A DNA stretch of 64,000 bases, from the NCBI RefSeq assembly GCF_003086775.1, contig NZ_CP026001.1, positions 1,328,407 to 1,392,406 of the forward strand, in the 5' to 3' direction. Below the pieces are notes generated by a model, which was given only the letters and a program-made list of their open reading frames with translations, was not told where the DNA came from and made no database searches. Below, in pieces: positions 9,930-19,235 of the stretch; position 1 is the first letter of the stretch, and every line of letters begins with the position of its first letter. The DNA comes from Stenotrophomonas sp. ZAC14D1_NAIMI4_1 (GTDB lineage: Bacteria > Pseudomonadota > Gammaproteobacteria > Xanthomonadales > Xanthomonadaceae). A program made the position numbers and the translations under genes.

Positions 9930-11549
9930 TCATTCGACGTCGGCCGCGCTTTCGCAGGTGCGCTCCGGCGCGCACAGGCGATCAAGCAGGGCCAGGGTCA
10001 CGCCGTTGCTCCAGCCGAAGCCATCCTGCAGCGGGTATTCGCCGCCACCGCCGCCACTGGCCGAGCCATCCACCACGTACTTCTCCACCAGCTTGCCGTC
10101 GCGGTCGTAGACCGATTGCACCGTGCGCAGGAAGCGCACGCCCAGCGTCCGCGCCAGCGCTTGCTGGCCGTACTGCTGCAGCCCATCCACGGCCACCCAC
10201 TGCAGCGGCGCCCAGCCGTTCGGGGCGTCCCATTGCTGCCCGGTATCGTGCTGGGTCGTCAGCAGGCCGCCTGAGCGCAGCAGGCCGGCTTCCACGGCAT
10301 CGGCGGTGCGCCGCGCCTGTGCTGCGTCGGCAACCTTCAGCCACAGCGGAAACAGCGCTGCGGCGGTGAGGGCAGGGCGTTGCTGGCCGCTGTCCAGGTC
10401 GCGGTCGACGTAGTAGCCCTGGCGCGCATCCCACAACCGCGTATTGATGGCCACGCGGCGCGAGGCCGCCAACTGCTGGTAGTGGCGTGCATCCTCACGC
10501 GCGCCTGATGCGGTGCTGGCACGTGCCAACGTCTGTTCCAGCTGGAACAGCAGACTGTTCAGATCCACCGGCACGATGGCGGTCGTGCGGATGCTGGACA
10601 GCTGCGCCGGGTCATCCAGCCAGCGCGAGCTGAAATCCCAGCCGGATTCGGCACCGGCGCGCAGATCGCGGTAGACCTGCGATGACGGTCGCCGTGATGC
10701 CTGCGCCGCGGTCGCCAGGTCATCCGTCCACGATTCGGTACGCGGCACCGCACGCGCATCCCAGTAGCGGTTCAACAGTTGGCCATCGGCCAACCGCACC
10801 ACGCGTTCGCGCGCCTGGCCGGGTGCAAGGCCCTCGGCGCCGTGCATCCAGAACGCGTGTTCGATGCGCAGCTGCGGCAGGTAGCGCCGGTATGCATCGT
10901 CACCTTCGTGGCGGGCCAGCAGTTCCACCATCAGGCTGAAGAACGGCGGCTGCGAACGGCTGAGGTAGTAACTGCGGTTGCCGTTGGGAATGTGGCCGTA
11001 CTGGTCCAGCTGCCAGGCGAAGTTGTCGACCATGTCGCGCACCTGCTGCCAGCGCTGGCTGGACGCGAGGCCGAGCAGGGTAAAGTAGCTGTCCCAGTAG
11101 TAGACCTCGCGGAAGCGGCCGCCGGGCACCACGTACGGGTGCGGCAAGGGCAGCAGCGAACCGTGCGGATCGACGGTGGTGGTGTGCCGCTGCAGCACTG
11201 GCCACAGGCCTTCGATGTGCGCGCGCAGTGTTTCCCCTGCGGGTGGCACGTAGGCCGGCGCATCGCCCGGTACCGTGAAGCGGGTCGCGACGAAATCGCG
11301 CAGCGTGTAGCCGGGTTGCCGCTGTGCGGCCTGCCAGTCGGCCAGCACGGCCGCAGCCGGCTGATGCGGCACGGCATCGGCGAAGGTCTTCTGGTCGGCA
11401 AACAGATGGGCGCGCTGCACCTGCTGGAACAACGGCGCGAGCGGCTGGTCGGGCGGCTCAGGGGCGCGGGCGGCTTCTTTGGCTGTTGCATTGGCGATGC
11501 AGAGCACCAGTGCCAGCGACGCACCGGCCTGGAACATCGAGGGACGCAT
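9930..11549 (-). CDS. treA: Periplasmic trehalase (GH37)
   Basis: Hydrolyses trehalose to two glucose molecules in the periplasm. It has 539 aa. The N-terminus is a signal peptide (start MRPSMFQAGASL, ATG at 11549-11547). Both trehalase signatures are present: PGGRFREVYYWDSYF (about residue 145) and QWDAPNGWAPLQW near the C-terminus. The reading frame extends further upstream, but that extension is translated SMAG repeat, so 11549 is preferred. It is a single gene bounded by SMAG clusters on both sides. Confidence 0.94.
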   Translation of the reverse strand: MRPSMFQAGASLALVLCIANATAKEAARAPEPPDQPLAPLFQQVQRAHLFADQKTFADAVPHQPAAAVLADWQAAQRQPGYTLRDFVATRFTVPGDAPAYVPPAGETLRAHIEGLWPVLQRHTTTVDPHGSLLPLPHPYVVPGGRFREVYYWDSYFTLLGLASSQRWQQVRDMVDNFAWQLDQYGHIPNGNRSYYLSRSQPPFFSLMVELLARHEGDDAYRRYLPQLRIEHAFWMHGAEGLAPGQARERVVRLADGQLLNRYWDARAVPRTESWTDDLATAAQASRRPSSQVYRDLRAGAESGWDFSSRWLDDPAQLSSIRTTAIVPVDLNSLLFQLEQTLARASTASGAREDARHYQQLAASRRVAINTRLWDARQGYYVDRDLDSGQQRPALTAAALFPLWLKVADAAQARRTADAVEAGLLRSGGLLTTQHDTGQQWDAPNGWAPLQWVAVDGLQQYGQQALARTLGVRFLRTVQSVYDRDGKLVEKYVVDGSASGGGGGEYPLQDGFGWSNGVTLALLDRLCAPERTCESAADVE

Positions 11550-11623
11550 GGCGTGCCTCCAGAAGGGTGTGCGGCCACTGTAGCCCCGCATGCGTGAAAG
11601 CGGTTTGCGGGGGCCGCGAACTT

Positions 11624-11754
11624 GTAGAGCCGAGCCATGCTCGGCTGCTGTTGGCAGAAGCAGCCGAGCATGGCTCGGCTCTACAGGAGGTGGGGCAGCC
11701 GAGCATGGCTCGGCTCTACAGGAGGAGCGGCAGCCGAGCATGGCTCGGCGCTAC
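11624..11754. repeat. SMAG repeat cluster (one forward, three inverted units)
   Basis: GTAG at 11624-11627 opens a palindrome of the AGCCGAGCCATGCTCGGCT type. It is followed by three inverted units, each a CAGCCGAGCATGGCTCGG palindrome ending in CTAC; the last CTAC is at 11751-11754. The second and third inverted units are near-identical tandem copies separated by GGAGG-type spacers. The cluster occupies the gap between the trehalase start and the receptor stop. Confidence 0.88.
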
Positions 11755-11763
11755 AAAAGCAGG

Positions 11764-14535
11764 TCAGCGGAACTGCAGGGTCAGCAGGAAGTAGCGGCCC
11801 AGCGGATCATCCAGCCCGGCCATCTGCCCGCCGCTGCCAACCAGGTAGTTCACCGGCGCGGTGTCCAGCACGTTGTGCACGTCCAGCGCGGCCACCACGC
11901 GCGGGCTCAGCTTGCGTGCCACGTGCAGGTTCCAGCGCAGCTGTGCCGGATTCATGCAGCGGCGATCATCGTGCTGTTGCTGCGGGCAGTCCTCACCGGC
12001 CAGCCACGCACGCGTGCGGCCGACGCGGTTGCCACGCAGGGCGATGTCCCACGAGGGATTCTGCCACTGCACATTGACGATGCCGGCGAACGTGGGCGTG
12101 GCGTGGCCGCGCAGGTCCACCGCTTGGCCATGCGCACGGTCCCGGCGCAGTTCCTGCTGCTTCAGGCCATCCAGCGAGAACAACCACTGGCCATCGCGGC
12201 CGGCATCGATGCGGTATTCGCCGCGCAGCACCCAGTTGCGCGAGGTGGTGCGGCCGATGTTGTCGAACGACAGGCGCAGGTCGCGCAGGCGGCCCTGCTC
12301 ATCCAGTTCCCACGTGTCGGGGTTCCACAGTGCATCGCTTGGCTGCAGGGCGAGGATCTCGTTGCGCAGCTCGACGATGTTGTGGGTCAGCGACAGCGAG
12401 AACGCGTCGGTGGGCGTCCAGCTGGCCGCCAGCGAATGGCTGCGCGAGGTCTCGGCGCGCAGTGCATCGTTCTCCACCACATCCACTTCCACCGCGCAGC
12501 CACCGCCGCGCAGCGGCAGTGCGCACGGCGGCAGGGTGTCCGATGCGGGCAGCGCCAGCAGGCCGAAGTAGGCCGGCGGTCGCCGCCGCTCGAACAGGCT
12601 GGGCGCACGGAAGCCACGGCCGCTGGCCAGCAGGAACGACCAGTGCGGGCTGGGGCTCCAGCGCAGGCCGGCGCGCGGCGAGAACGCGCTGTCGCCATCA
12701 TCGCGGTCCAGCCGTGCCGCCAGGTCCAGGCGCAGTGTCGAGGCCAGCGGCAGGCCGACTTCGGCGTAGGCCGCACTGCTCGGCCGCGACAGCCGGCGCT
12801 GCTCCAGCGGCAGGCCCAGCGCCAGCTCGCCCTTGCCCAGCAGCGGGTCGGGCAGCGACGTCCAGCGCTCCTGGCGCAGGTCGATGCCGGTGGCCAGTTG
12901 CGCCTTGCCGCCGGGCAGGTTCATCAGTTCGCGCTGCACGCCCCACCAGCCCTGCAGCTGGCTGGTACGGCCGCGGTTGCGGATGTCGGGGAACAGTTCG
13001 TCGGCCAGGCCCGGTGGCAGCGTGGAAAAACCGGGCAGGAAGTCCAGCGCGAGCGCAGCCTCCAGCAGGCGTTCGCTGCGCACGGCGCCCCCGGTACGCA
13101 GGTCCACCTGGCTGCGCTGCGCGCTCAGGCCGGCCTCCCAGCTGCGGCCACTCTGGTCGCGGCCGATGCCCACGGTCAGGTCGCCTTCGCTGGCCCGCAC
13201 CCGCGGCTGCACCTCGCCGCCCTCCTGCAGCACCACGTTGAGCAGGGCGTTGCGATTGAAGTTCAGTGCGACTGCGGTCGGCCCCAGTTCGAATCGCTGG
13301 CGGTTGTGGCTGGCGCGCGCCTCCACATAGGCATAGCGGCCATCGCCACGCTCGTGGCGGTAGCGCAGGTAGCCGGCCACGGTGTCCGATGCTGGCTGCA
13401 GCGAACGCGGGCGCACGCTGTCGTACCAGCAGCCATCCTCTTCCTCCTGCAGCGGCGCGTGGCATTCGCTGGCGGGGTAGTAATCACCGTTGGCGAGGAT
13501 CAGCCCGATCGGGTACAGCTCGCTGTCGGCATGCCAGCGGCGGCGGTCGCCTGCGACGTGGCGCAGGCGGTGCAGGTCGAGGCCGGCGAACCAGCGGTCA
13601 CCGTTGCCGCGCACGCCGCCGGTGGCGGCCTGCACGCGGTGCTGGTCGCCGTCGCCGCGGCTGCTGGCGCCGGTCTGCGGGGTGGCCTCCGGCCCGTCGG
13701 CCTGGTCGCGCAGGATGATGTTGACCACGCCGGACATCGCGTCGGCACCGTAGATGGCCGATGCACCCCCGCGCACCAGTTCGATGCGCTCGACGAAACT
13801 GAGCGGAATGCCGCCCAGGTCGGTCAGGCCACCTTCCTCCAGCGACACCATCGGGTAGCGCGGCAGGCGGCGGCCGTTGACCAGGAACAGGGTGGCGCGC
13901 GGGCCCATGCCGTCCAGGCTGGTGGTGGCGGCGGCGCCCACCGGCAGGTACAGCGAATCACCGCCGCGCGAGGTGCTCAGCGGCGGGTGGCCGTTCATGC
14001 CGGGCAGGTGGCGCAGCAGATCGAACAGCGTGCCGTAGCCGCTGCGCAGGATGTCCTCGCGTTCGATCACCGTCACCGGCAGGGTGGTCTGCACCGAGCT
14101 GCGTGGCAGGCGGCTGCCGGTGACATGGATCGGTGCCAGTTCCACCTGCGCCGGTCGCTGCGGTCGCGGCGGCGGGGCCGGCACGACCCGGGCCGGCGGT
14201 GCCGCAGCCACGGCATGGCGGCGCAGCACGAAGCCACCACTGGGGGTGCGCAGGATGTTGACCGGCTTGCCGGCCACCAGCGCTTTCAGTGCAGCGGCAG
14301 GTTCCTGCGGGCCCTGCGTGCCAGGGGTGCGCAGATCGGCCAGTTCGCGTGCATCGAACACCAGCGCCTGGCCGCTTTGCCGTGCCCACTGCTGCAGCGC
14401 CGGCACCAGTGGGCCGGCGGCGATGCGGTACTCGGTGGGTGCGGTGGCGGGTGCATCTGCAGCGGCCGTGGCGCCGGCCAGGGCAAGCCACAGCAGGACC
14501 ATCAGGCCCTGTCGCAGTGCCCCGGGGCTGGGCAT
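11764..14535 (-). CDS. TonB-dependent receptor with N-terminal STN signalling domain
   Basis: Outer-membrane beta-barrel receptor of 923 aa. After a signal peptide comes a secretin/TonB N-terminal (STN) domain at about residues 33-105 (starts EYRIAAGPLVPALQQWARQS). Next are the plug (about 140-300, with VTVIEREDILRSGYG and AIYGADAMSGVVNIILR) and the barrel, ending GRYFLLTLQFR. STN domains pass a ligand signal to a FecR-type anti-sigma factor, and exactly such genes lie directly upstream. The start ATG (14535-14533) is 10 nt after the fecR stop. The substrate cannot be read from the sequence; siderophores are the most common ligand for this arrangement. Confidence 0.9.
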   Translation of the reverse strand: MPSPGALRQGLMVLLWLALAGATAAADAPATAPTEYRIAAGPLVPALQQWARQSGQALVFDARELADLRTPGTQGPQEPAAALKALVAGKPVNILRTPSGGFVLRRHAVAAAPPARVVPAPPPRPQRPAQVELAPIHVTGSRLPRSSVQTTLPVTVIEREDILRSGYGTLFDLLRHLPGMNGHPPLSTSRGGDSLYLPVGAAATTSLDGMGPRATLFLVNGRRLPRYPMVSLEEGGLTDLGGIPLSFVERIELVRGGASAIYGADAMSGVVNIILRDQADGPEATPQTGASSRGDGDQHRVQAATGGVRGNGDRWFAGLDLHRLRHVAGDRRRWHADSELYPIGLILANGDYYPASECHAPLQEEEDGCWYDSVRPRSLQPASDTVAGYLRYRHERGDGRYAYVEARASHNRQRFELGPTAVALNFNRNALLNVVLQEGGEVQPRVRASEGDLTVGIGRDQSGRSWEAGLSAQRSQVDLRTGGAVRSERLLEAALALDFLPGFSTLPPGLADELFPDIRNRGRTSQLQGWWGVQRELMNLPGGKAQLATGIDLRQERWTSLPDPLLGKGELALGLPLEQRRLSRPSSAAYAEVGLPLASTLRLDLAARLDRDDGDSAFSPRAGLRWSPSPHWSFLLASGRGFRAPSLFERRRPPAYFGLLALPASDTLPPCALPLRGGGCAVEVDVVENDALRAETSRSHSLAASWTPTDAFSLSLTHNIVELRNEILALQPSDALWNPDTWELDEQGRLRDLRLSFDNIGRTTSRNWVLRGEYRIDAGRDGQWLFSLDGLKQQELRRDRAHGQAVDLRGHATPTFAGIVNVQWQNPSWDIALRGNRVGRTRAWLAGEDCPQQQHDDRRCMNPAQLRWNLHVARKLSPRVVAALDVHNVLDTAPVNYLVGSGGQMAGLDDPLGRYFLLTLQFR

Positions 14536-14545
14536 CCGCGCCGCC

Positions 14546-15514
14546 TCAGTAGGTGCGGCGCAGTTCCAGCGCGCCATCCTTGCGCGGCTGGCCAGCGATC
14601 GACCACCCCAGTTCCAGGGCGGACAGCAGTTCGTGCGCATCGCCGGCACGGAAGGTGCCGCTCACCGCCAGGTCGGCGATGTCCGGGTCGGCGATCACCA
14701 GCGGCGTGCTGCCGTAGCGGTTCATGCGCTCGACCACGGTGGACAGCGGCGTGGCGTCGAACACCAGCCGGCCCTCGGGCCATGCTTCGGCGGCGGCGGT
14801 GGTGGACAGCTGCGGGCCGGGCTGGATGCGGCCGGACGGCGACACCTGCAGCTGCTGGCCGGGGGCCAGCGTGTGCTGGGCGCTGCCGCTGGTCACTTCC
14901 ACGGCGCCTTCCAGCAGCGCCACTTCCACCCGGCCATCGGTCAGCCGCTCGACCTGGAAGGTGGTGCCGATATCGCGGATGCTGCTGCCGCCGGCCTGCA
15001 CCCGCAGCGCGCGCGAGGATGCGGCCACCTGCAGCTGCATGCGGCCACGCTCCAGCTCCAGTTCGCGCTTGCGCCAGCCGAAGCGGGCGCTCAGCGTGGT
15101 GCCGGCATCGAGGGTGGCGACGCTGCCATCGGCCAGCGTGCGCACCTGCGGCTGGTGGCTGGCGTTGGCGTAGATCTGCGGCGTCGGGTTGCCATCGGTG
15201 AAGACCATCCAGCCGATGCCCACTGCCAGGCAGACGCCGGCCGCTGCCGCCACCGAAGGCAGCCAGCGGCGTACCGGCACGCGGGCGGCACGGCTGGCGG
15301 CGGTGCGCAGCCACGGGTCGCCGGACAGGCCGGCACTGCGCTGGTGCAGCGTCTCGGCCTGTGCCCAGGCGCTGACGTGGGAAGGGTGCTCGGCCAGCCA
15401 ATCCTCGAACGCTTCGCGCTCGATCGACGTGCAGTCAGGGGCTTCCAGCCGGGCCACCCAGGCGCTTGCGCGCTCGAACAGCAACGTGTCATCCATGTAG
15501 GCGTCGCGGGTCAC
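14546..15514 (-). CDS. fecR: FecR-family anti-sigma factor / sigma regulator
   Basis: Inner-membrane regulator of 322 aa. The N-terminal cytoplasmic part has the DUF4880-like motif FEDWLAEHPSHVSAWAQAE. A hydrophobic segment lies at about 83-103, then the periplasmic FecR domain, then a C-terminal STN-like region (LSTVVERMNRYGSTPLVIADP). It is expected to transmit the signal from the receptor STN domain to the sigma factor. The GTG start overlaps the sigma stop by 4 nt (GTGA), indicating coupling; an ATG six codons in (15496) is an alternative. Confidence 0.9.
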   Translation of the reverse strand: MTRDAYMDDTLLFERASAWVARLEAPDCTSIEREAFEDWLAEHPSHVSAWAQAETLHQRSAGLSGDPWLRTAASRAARVPVRRWLPSVAAAAGVCLAVGIGWMVFTDGNPTPQIYANASHQPQVRTLADGSVATLDAGTTLSARFGWRKRELELERGRMQLQVAASSRALRVQAGGSSIRDIGTTFQVERLTDGRVEVALLEGAVEVTSGSAQHTLAPGQQLQVSPSGRIQPGPQLSTTAAAEAWPEGRLVFDATPLSTVVERMNRYGSTPLVIADPDIADLAVSGTFRAGDAHELLSALELGWSIAGQPRKDGALELRRTY

Positions 15515-16113
15515 TCACTATCTCCATCAGTGTGGAGAGGATTGCTGCCCAGCTCCTTGCGCAGGCCCTGGAGGGCACGGGCGATGTGTTTTTCCACCGT
15601 CTTGGCGGTGATGCCGCAGTGCCGGGCGATCTGTGCGTAGCTCATCCCGGTGATGCGGTTGAGCAGATACACCTCGCGGGCACGTTCGGGAAGCTTGAAC
15701 AGTGCCTGTCGCAGCAGCGCGATCATCTGGCCGGATTCTGCCTGACGCAGTGGATCGGGAGAAGTGCCTTGAGGCTCCTCGCTGCCATCGCGTTCACCCA
15801 GCGGCAGGTGGCTGCGCGCCTGCGACGAGCGCCCGCGGTCGGCCAGGCGGTTGCGGGCGATGCGGTACAGCAGCAGGCGCAGTTCGTCGGTGCTGTGCCC
15901 GCGGTAGCGGATCAGCCGCTCCATGCTGTCCTGTGCAATGTCCTCGGCATCGTCCGGGCCGACGCCACGCATGCGCAGGAAAGCGCACAGCGGCGCGCGT
16001 TCCTCGCGGATGAAGGCGATGAAGGCATCCGGAACCCCGGCCGGGTCCGGCGCGCGACGGGGCAGGGGGGAGGGGGCGGACAGGGGAAGGGCCTCGAACG
16101 ACGAACGCGTCAT
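15511..16113 (-). CDS. FecI-like ECF sigma factor
   Basis: RNA polymerase sigma-70 family protein of the ECF group, 200 aa. Region 2 is visible in DDAEDIAQDSMERLIRY (about 52-68) and region 4 in ITGMSYAQIARHCGITAKTV followed by EKHIARALQGLRKEL. Together with fecR and the STN receptor it forms a classical cell-surface signalling trio. It is divergent from the autotransporter gene at 16276, with 162 nt between the two starts. The N-terminal 25 residues are proline-rich and could reflect a start placed too early. Confidence 0.9.
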   Translation of the reverse strand: MTRSSFEALPLSAPSPLPRRAPDPAGVPDAFIAFIREERAPLCAFLRMRGVGPDDAEDIAQDSMERLIRYRGHSTDELRLLLYRIARNRLADRGRSSQARSHLPLGERDGSEEPQGTSPDPLRQAESGQMIALLRQALFKLPERAREVYLLNRITGMSYAQIARHCGITAKTVEKHIARALQGLRKELGSNPLHTDGDSE

Positions 16114-16161
16114 CGAGTTTTACAAGACGATGACCAAAGGGGGAAGTCCGTGTCGTATGCC

Positions 16162-16182
16162 AATGCGTTATGTGAACGCATT
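16162..16182. promoter_or_regulatory. Perfect inverted repeat, candidate operator
   Basis: AATGCGTT and AACGCATT are perfect 8-bp inverted arms around a 5-bp spacer (ATGTG). The site lies in the 162-bp divergent region between the ECF sigma gene and the autotransporter gene. The size and symmetry fit a dimeric transcription factor site. No known consensus (for example Fur) is matched. It could control either gene. Confidence 0.5.
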
Positions 16183-16275
16183 CAGATTTTCGTGCGCGAT
16201 GCACTGGGGGAGATCGGCGCGCTGCGGCGTTCTGCTTTCGTCCCGCGTGGTGCGGGTTTGGAGAGAGAGACCGCA

Positions 16276-19161
16276 ATGAAGCATTCGAAGTTGAGCCTGG
16301 CCCTGGCCGGCCTGGTGGGTATGGCAACGCTGGGCGCGATCGGCAACGCAGGGGCGATGAACTACCACGTGCAGGACGACCGCGTCGTCCTCAGTGGTGG
16401 CGTCACCTTCGCCGACGTGGTCGCGCTGCCGGCCCTGCTGGCCAAGGCACAGGCCGAAGGCCGGCCGATCCGCGAAGTCGTGCTGCGCACCTCCAACGGT
16501 GGCGCGCTGATTGCCGGTGAGTGGCTGCAGGCCATCATCCGCACCAACGGCCTGGATACCATCGTGTCCGGGCATTGCATCTCGTCGTGCTCGATCATGC
16601 AGTCCGGCGGCGTCAACCGTTATCTGGCAGGCGATCTGCCGACGGTCGATTCGGTGCAGATCCACGCCGCCAGCAGCGGCGGCCGCATCACCTACGCGCC
16701 GTCGCCGCGCATGACCCAGATCTACACCGACAACTACGGCGGCGGCATGGATGCCGGCCTGCTGCACAAGGCCATGTATGAAGTGGTGGCGCCGAACGGC
16801 CTGCTGGTGTTCCGCGACCCGGCCCGCACCAACGGCACGTCGGTCAGCTTCGATCCCGATGGCAGCGGCCGCAGCCTGCAGCTCTTCCCGGGCCAGGACA
16901 TCTACAGCAACAACATCATCACCGAGGCCGGTTACCGCAACCCCGGCGATACCCTGACCGTCGCCGGCAACGTCAGCGGTGACATCAACCCGGGCTACAT
17001 GTCCACCGCCCGCCAGCTGCAGGCCTTCGTCGAGGACGACTTCTCGCGCTGGAACGATGCCGGCTACGCCACCACCTACATCAACCTTGCGGTCAGCATC
17101 TACAACGCCGCCAGCGACGGCCCCAATGGCATCGGCGATGCCTCGGTGCAGGACTACCTCAATGACCCGGGCATCCAGCAGCTGCTGCTGGGCAAGCTGC
17201 GCCTGGGTGAACTCGATGCCTCCGCGCTGGCCAACTCGGCCGGCGTGATCCGCGTGGCCAAGGGTGGCACCTGGCGCACCTCGGCCACCACCGGCGCCGA
17301 TTTCATGCTGGTCGACGGCGGCACCATCGCGCTGGAAGGTGGCGCGCTGCGCGCACCGGAAGTGCGGGTGATGCCTGGTGGCATGGTGGTCGGCCACGGC
17401 GACATCGCCTCGCTGGAAACCGATACCGATGCGCTGCTCGGCGCGACCGGCCCGTCGCTGCGCGAGGACGGCTTCAACCGCCTGCGCGTGTACGGCACCC
17501 TGATGCCGCGCGGTGGCGACCTGGTCACCCACGGCTACGTCAACATCATGCCGGGCGGCAACGTGCTGTTCGATGTCACCGAAGCCGGTGGCAGCGATAC
17601 CGGCCGCCTGCGCGTGGGCACCTTCTTCGACGGCGGGCAGACCGATGGCGCGCTGGTGATCTCGCCCGGCGCGCACCTGGAGTTGAACGTCGCCCAGGGC
17701 TTCTATGCCGGCAACTACCAGCGCGAACTGGTCACCGGGCCGATCTACGAGGACGGTTTCGCCGACGCCGTGCGCCTGGGTGATACGGGCTACAGCGCCA
17801 GCATCACCGACAACGAAGTCTTCCGCCCGCGCCACAACTCGCTGCTCAGCTTCAACATCAACCAGACCGAAGACGGCCTGTCGCTGACCGCCAACCCGGG
17901 CTTCGACCAGCTGGCACAGCTGACCGCCAGCAACGGCAACCAGAGCCTGGGCGTTGCCCTGGCCGCGGCGGGTGACCGCCAGGATGCCCGCCTGAAGTCG
18001 CTGCTGGGCGCGCTGCAGTTTGCCGACCGCGATGTCATCGCGCAGCAGGCCGGTGCCCTGCGTGGTGACGGGCACGCCAGCCTGCGCCTGGCCGACAACG
18101 CCCTGCTGGGCAGCATCGGCAGCGTGGTGACGCAGCACCAGGCCGGCCTGCGCAGCGGCAGCGGCGATGCCGGCGGCCTGGCGGCGCAGGCGGCGCAGTC
18201 GGCTGCAGCGCAGCCCGGCATGGCCAGCGGCAGCCTGTTCAACCAGCTGGCCATGCATCTGGTCGAGCCCGCCGCGCAGGCCGTGGCCGGTACCGACAGC
18301 GGCGCCGGTGCGCGCAACCACGGCTTCTGGGGCCGCGGCTTCGGCAGCCATGGCCGCATCGACGGCGAAGGCGGCGTGGCCGGCCTGAGCCACACCGTGG
18401 GCGGCATCGTGCTGGGCGCCGATACGCGCGTGGCCGATGACCGCGTGAGCCTGGGCGTGAGCGTGGCGGCGGCGGACATGTCGACCAAGGCGCGCGATGG
18501 TTCCGGCTTCACCGGTGACGTGCGCGCGCTGGATATCGGTGGCTACATCGATGCCACCTACGCGCGTGGCTACCTGTCGGCCGCCGTGCGCTACACCGAC
18601 CTGCGCCACGACACCCGCCGCGGCATTGCCGGCATCGACGGCCTGAACGATTCGCTGCGCGCCAAGTACAACAACGATGCGATCTCCGCGCGCCTGGAGC
18701 ACGGCTTCAGCTTCACCACCGGCAACGGGCTGGTGGTGCAGCCGCTGCTGCCGGTGGTGGACTACGCGCGCACCTCGGCCACCCGCTTCAACGAAGGGCA
18801 GGGCGCGGGCGCACTGGCCGGCCGTGGCGAAAGCCTGGAAAGCATCCGGGTGGGTGCCGGCCTGCAGCTGTTCAAGACCTTCAACCGTGCCAACGGCGAG
18901 CGCATCACCCCGCGCGCGCGCGTGGTCTGGCAGAAGGAACTGGGCGACACCCAGGCCCGCTACAGCACCGGCTTCGCCGCGGCCCCGGACCTGGTGTTCG
19001 GCAGCAGCAGCCAGACCCTGGGCGAACAGGTGCTGGCCTGGAACCTGGGCGTCACCAGCCGTGCCAGTGACCGCCTGTCGGTGATGGTGGACTACGTGGG
19101 CGAGCGCCGCGATGGCCAGGTACAGAACGGCGTGATGCTGGGTCTCGGCTACGCGTTCTGA
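16276..19161 (+). CDS. Autotransporter with ClpP/crotonase-like N-terminal domain
   Basis: Type V secreted protein of 961 aa. Residues 1-27 are a signal peptide. Residues about 30-200 look like the ClpP/crotonase-fold domain of COG3904 periplasmic proteins: RTSNGGALIAGEW (71-83) and GHCISSCSIMQSGGVNRYL (99-117) align with that family's SxGG and CxSxC regions. A glycine-rich, repetitive passenger follows (about 330-540, with LALEGGALRAPEVRV-type repeats). A C-terminal beta-barrel covers about 690-961 (NHGFWGRGFGSHGRIDGEGG onward), ending LGLGYAF. The start is ATG 16276, with GGAGAGAGAGA upstream. It is divergent from the ECF sigma system. Protease activity is not established; a catalytic Ser in CISSCS would be the expected nucleophile. 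Confidence 0.82.
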   Translation: MKHSKLSLALAGLVGMATLGAIGNAGAMNYHVQDDRVVLSGGVTFADVVALPALLAKAQAEGRPIREVVLRTSNGGALIAGEWLQAIIRTNGLDTIVSGHCISSCSIMQSGGVNRYLAGDLPTVDSVQIHAASSGGRITYAPSPRMTQIYTDNYGGGMDAGLLHKAMYEVVAPNGLLVFRDPARTNGTSVSFDPDGSGRSLQLFPGQDIYSNNIITEAGYRNPGDTLTVAGNVSGDINPGYMSTARQLQAFVEDDFSRWNDAGYATTYINLAVSIYNAASDGPNGIGDASVQDYLNDPGIQQLLLGKLRLGELDASALANSAGVIRVAKGGTWRTSATTGADFMLVDGGTIALEGGALRAPEVRVMPGGMVVGHGDIASLETDTDALLGATGPSLREDGFNRLRVYGTLMPRGGDLVTHGYVNIMPGGNVLFDVTEAGGSDTGRLRVGTFFDGGQTDGALVISPGAHLELNVAQGFYAGNYQRELVTGPIYEDGFADAVRLGDTGYSASITDNEVFRPRHNSLLSFNINQTEDGLSLTANPGFDQLAQLTASNGNQSLGVALAAAGDRQDARLKSLLGALQFADRDVIAQQAGALRGDGHASLRLADNALLGSIGSVVTQHQAGLRSGSGDAGGLAAQAAQSAAAQPGMASGSLFNQLAMHLVEPAAQAVAGTDSGAGARNHGFWGRGFGSHGRIDGEGGVAGLSHTVGGIVLGADTRVADDRVSLGVSVAAADMSTKARDGSGFTGDVRALDIGGYIDATYARGYLSAAVRYTDLRHDTRRGIAGIDGLNDSLRAKYNNDAISARLEHGFSFTTGNGLVVQPLLPVVDYARTSATRFNEGQGAGALAGRGESLESIRVGAGLQLFKTFNRANGERITPRARVVWQKELGDTQARYSTGFAAAPDLVFGSSSQTLGEQVLAWNLGVTSRASDRLSVMVDYVGERRDGQVQNGVMLGLGYAF

Positions 19162-19168
19162 GTAAAGG

Positions 19169-19200
19169 GCGCACCGGCGGCAGCATTGCCGCCGGTGCGC
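19169..19200. terminator. Strong hairpin after the autotransporter gene
   Basis: GCGCACCGGCGGCA and TGCCGCCGGTGCGC form a perfect 14-bp stem with a GCAT loop, 7 nt after the autotransporter stop. There is no long T-run after it, so its efficiency as an intrinsic terminator is uncertain. It sits just upstream of the dehydrogenase gene. Confidence 0.6.
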
Positions 19201-19235
19201 TATGGTCTGCGCAGGATTCCCGTGCAGGCCCGCCC

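Noticed and set aside
16168..18702. Minus-strand reading frame of 844 codons under the autotransporter
   Set aside because: Shadow of the autotransporter; Val/Ala/Gly/His-rich without any domain character.
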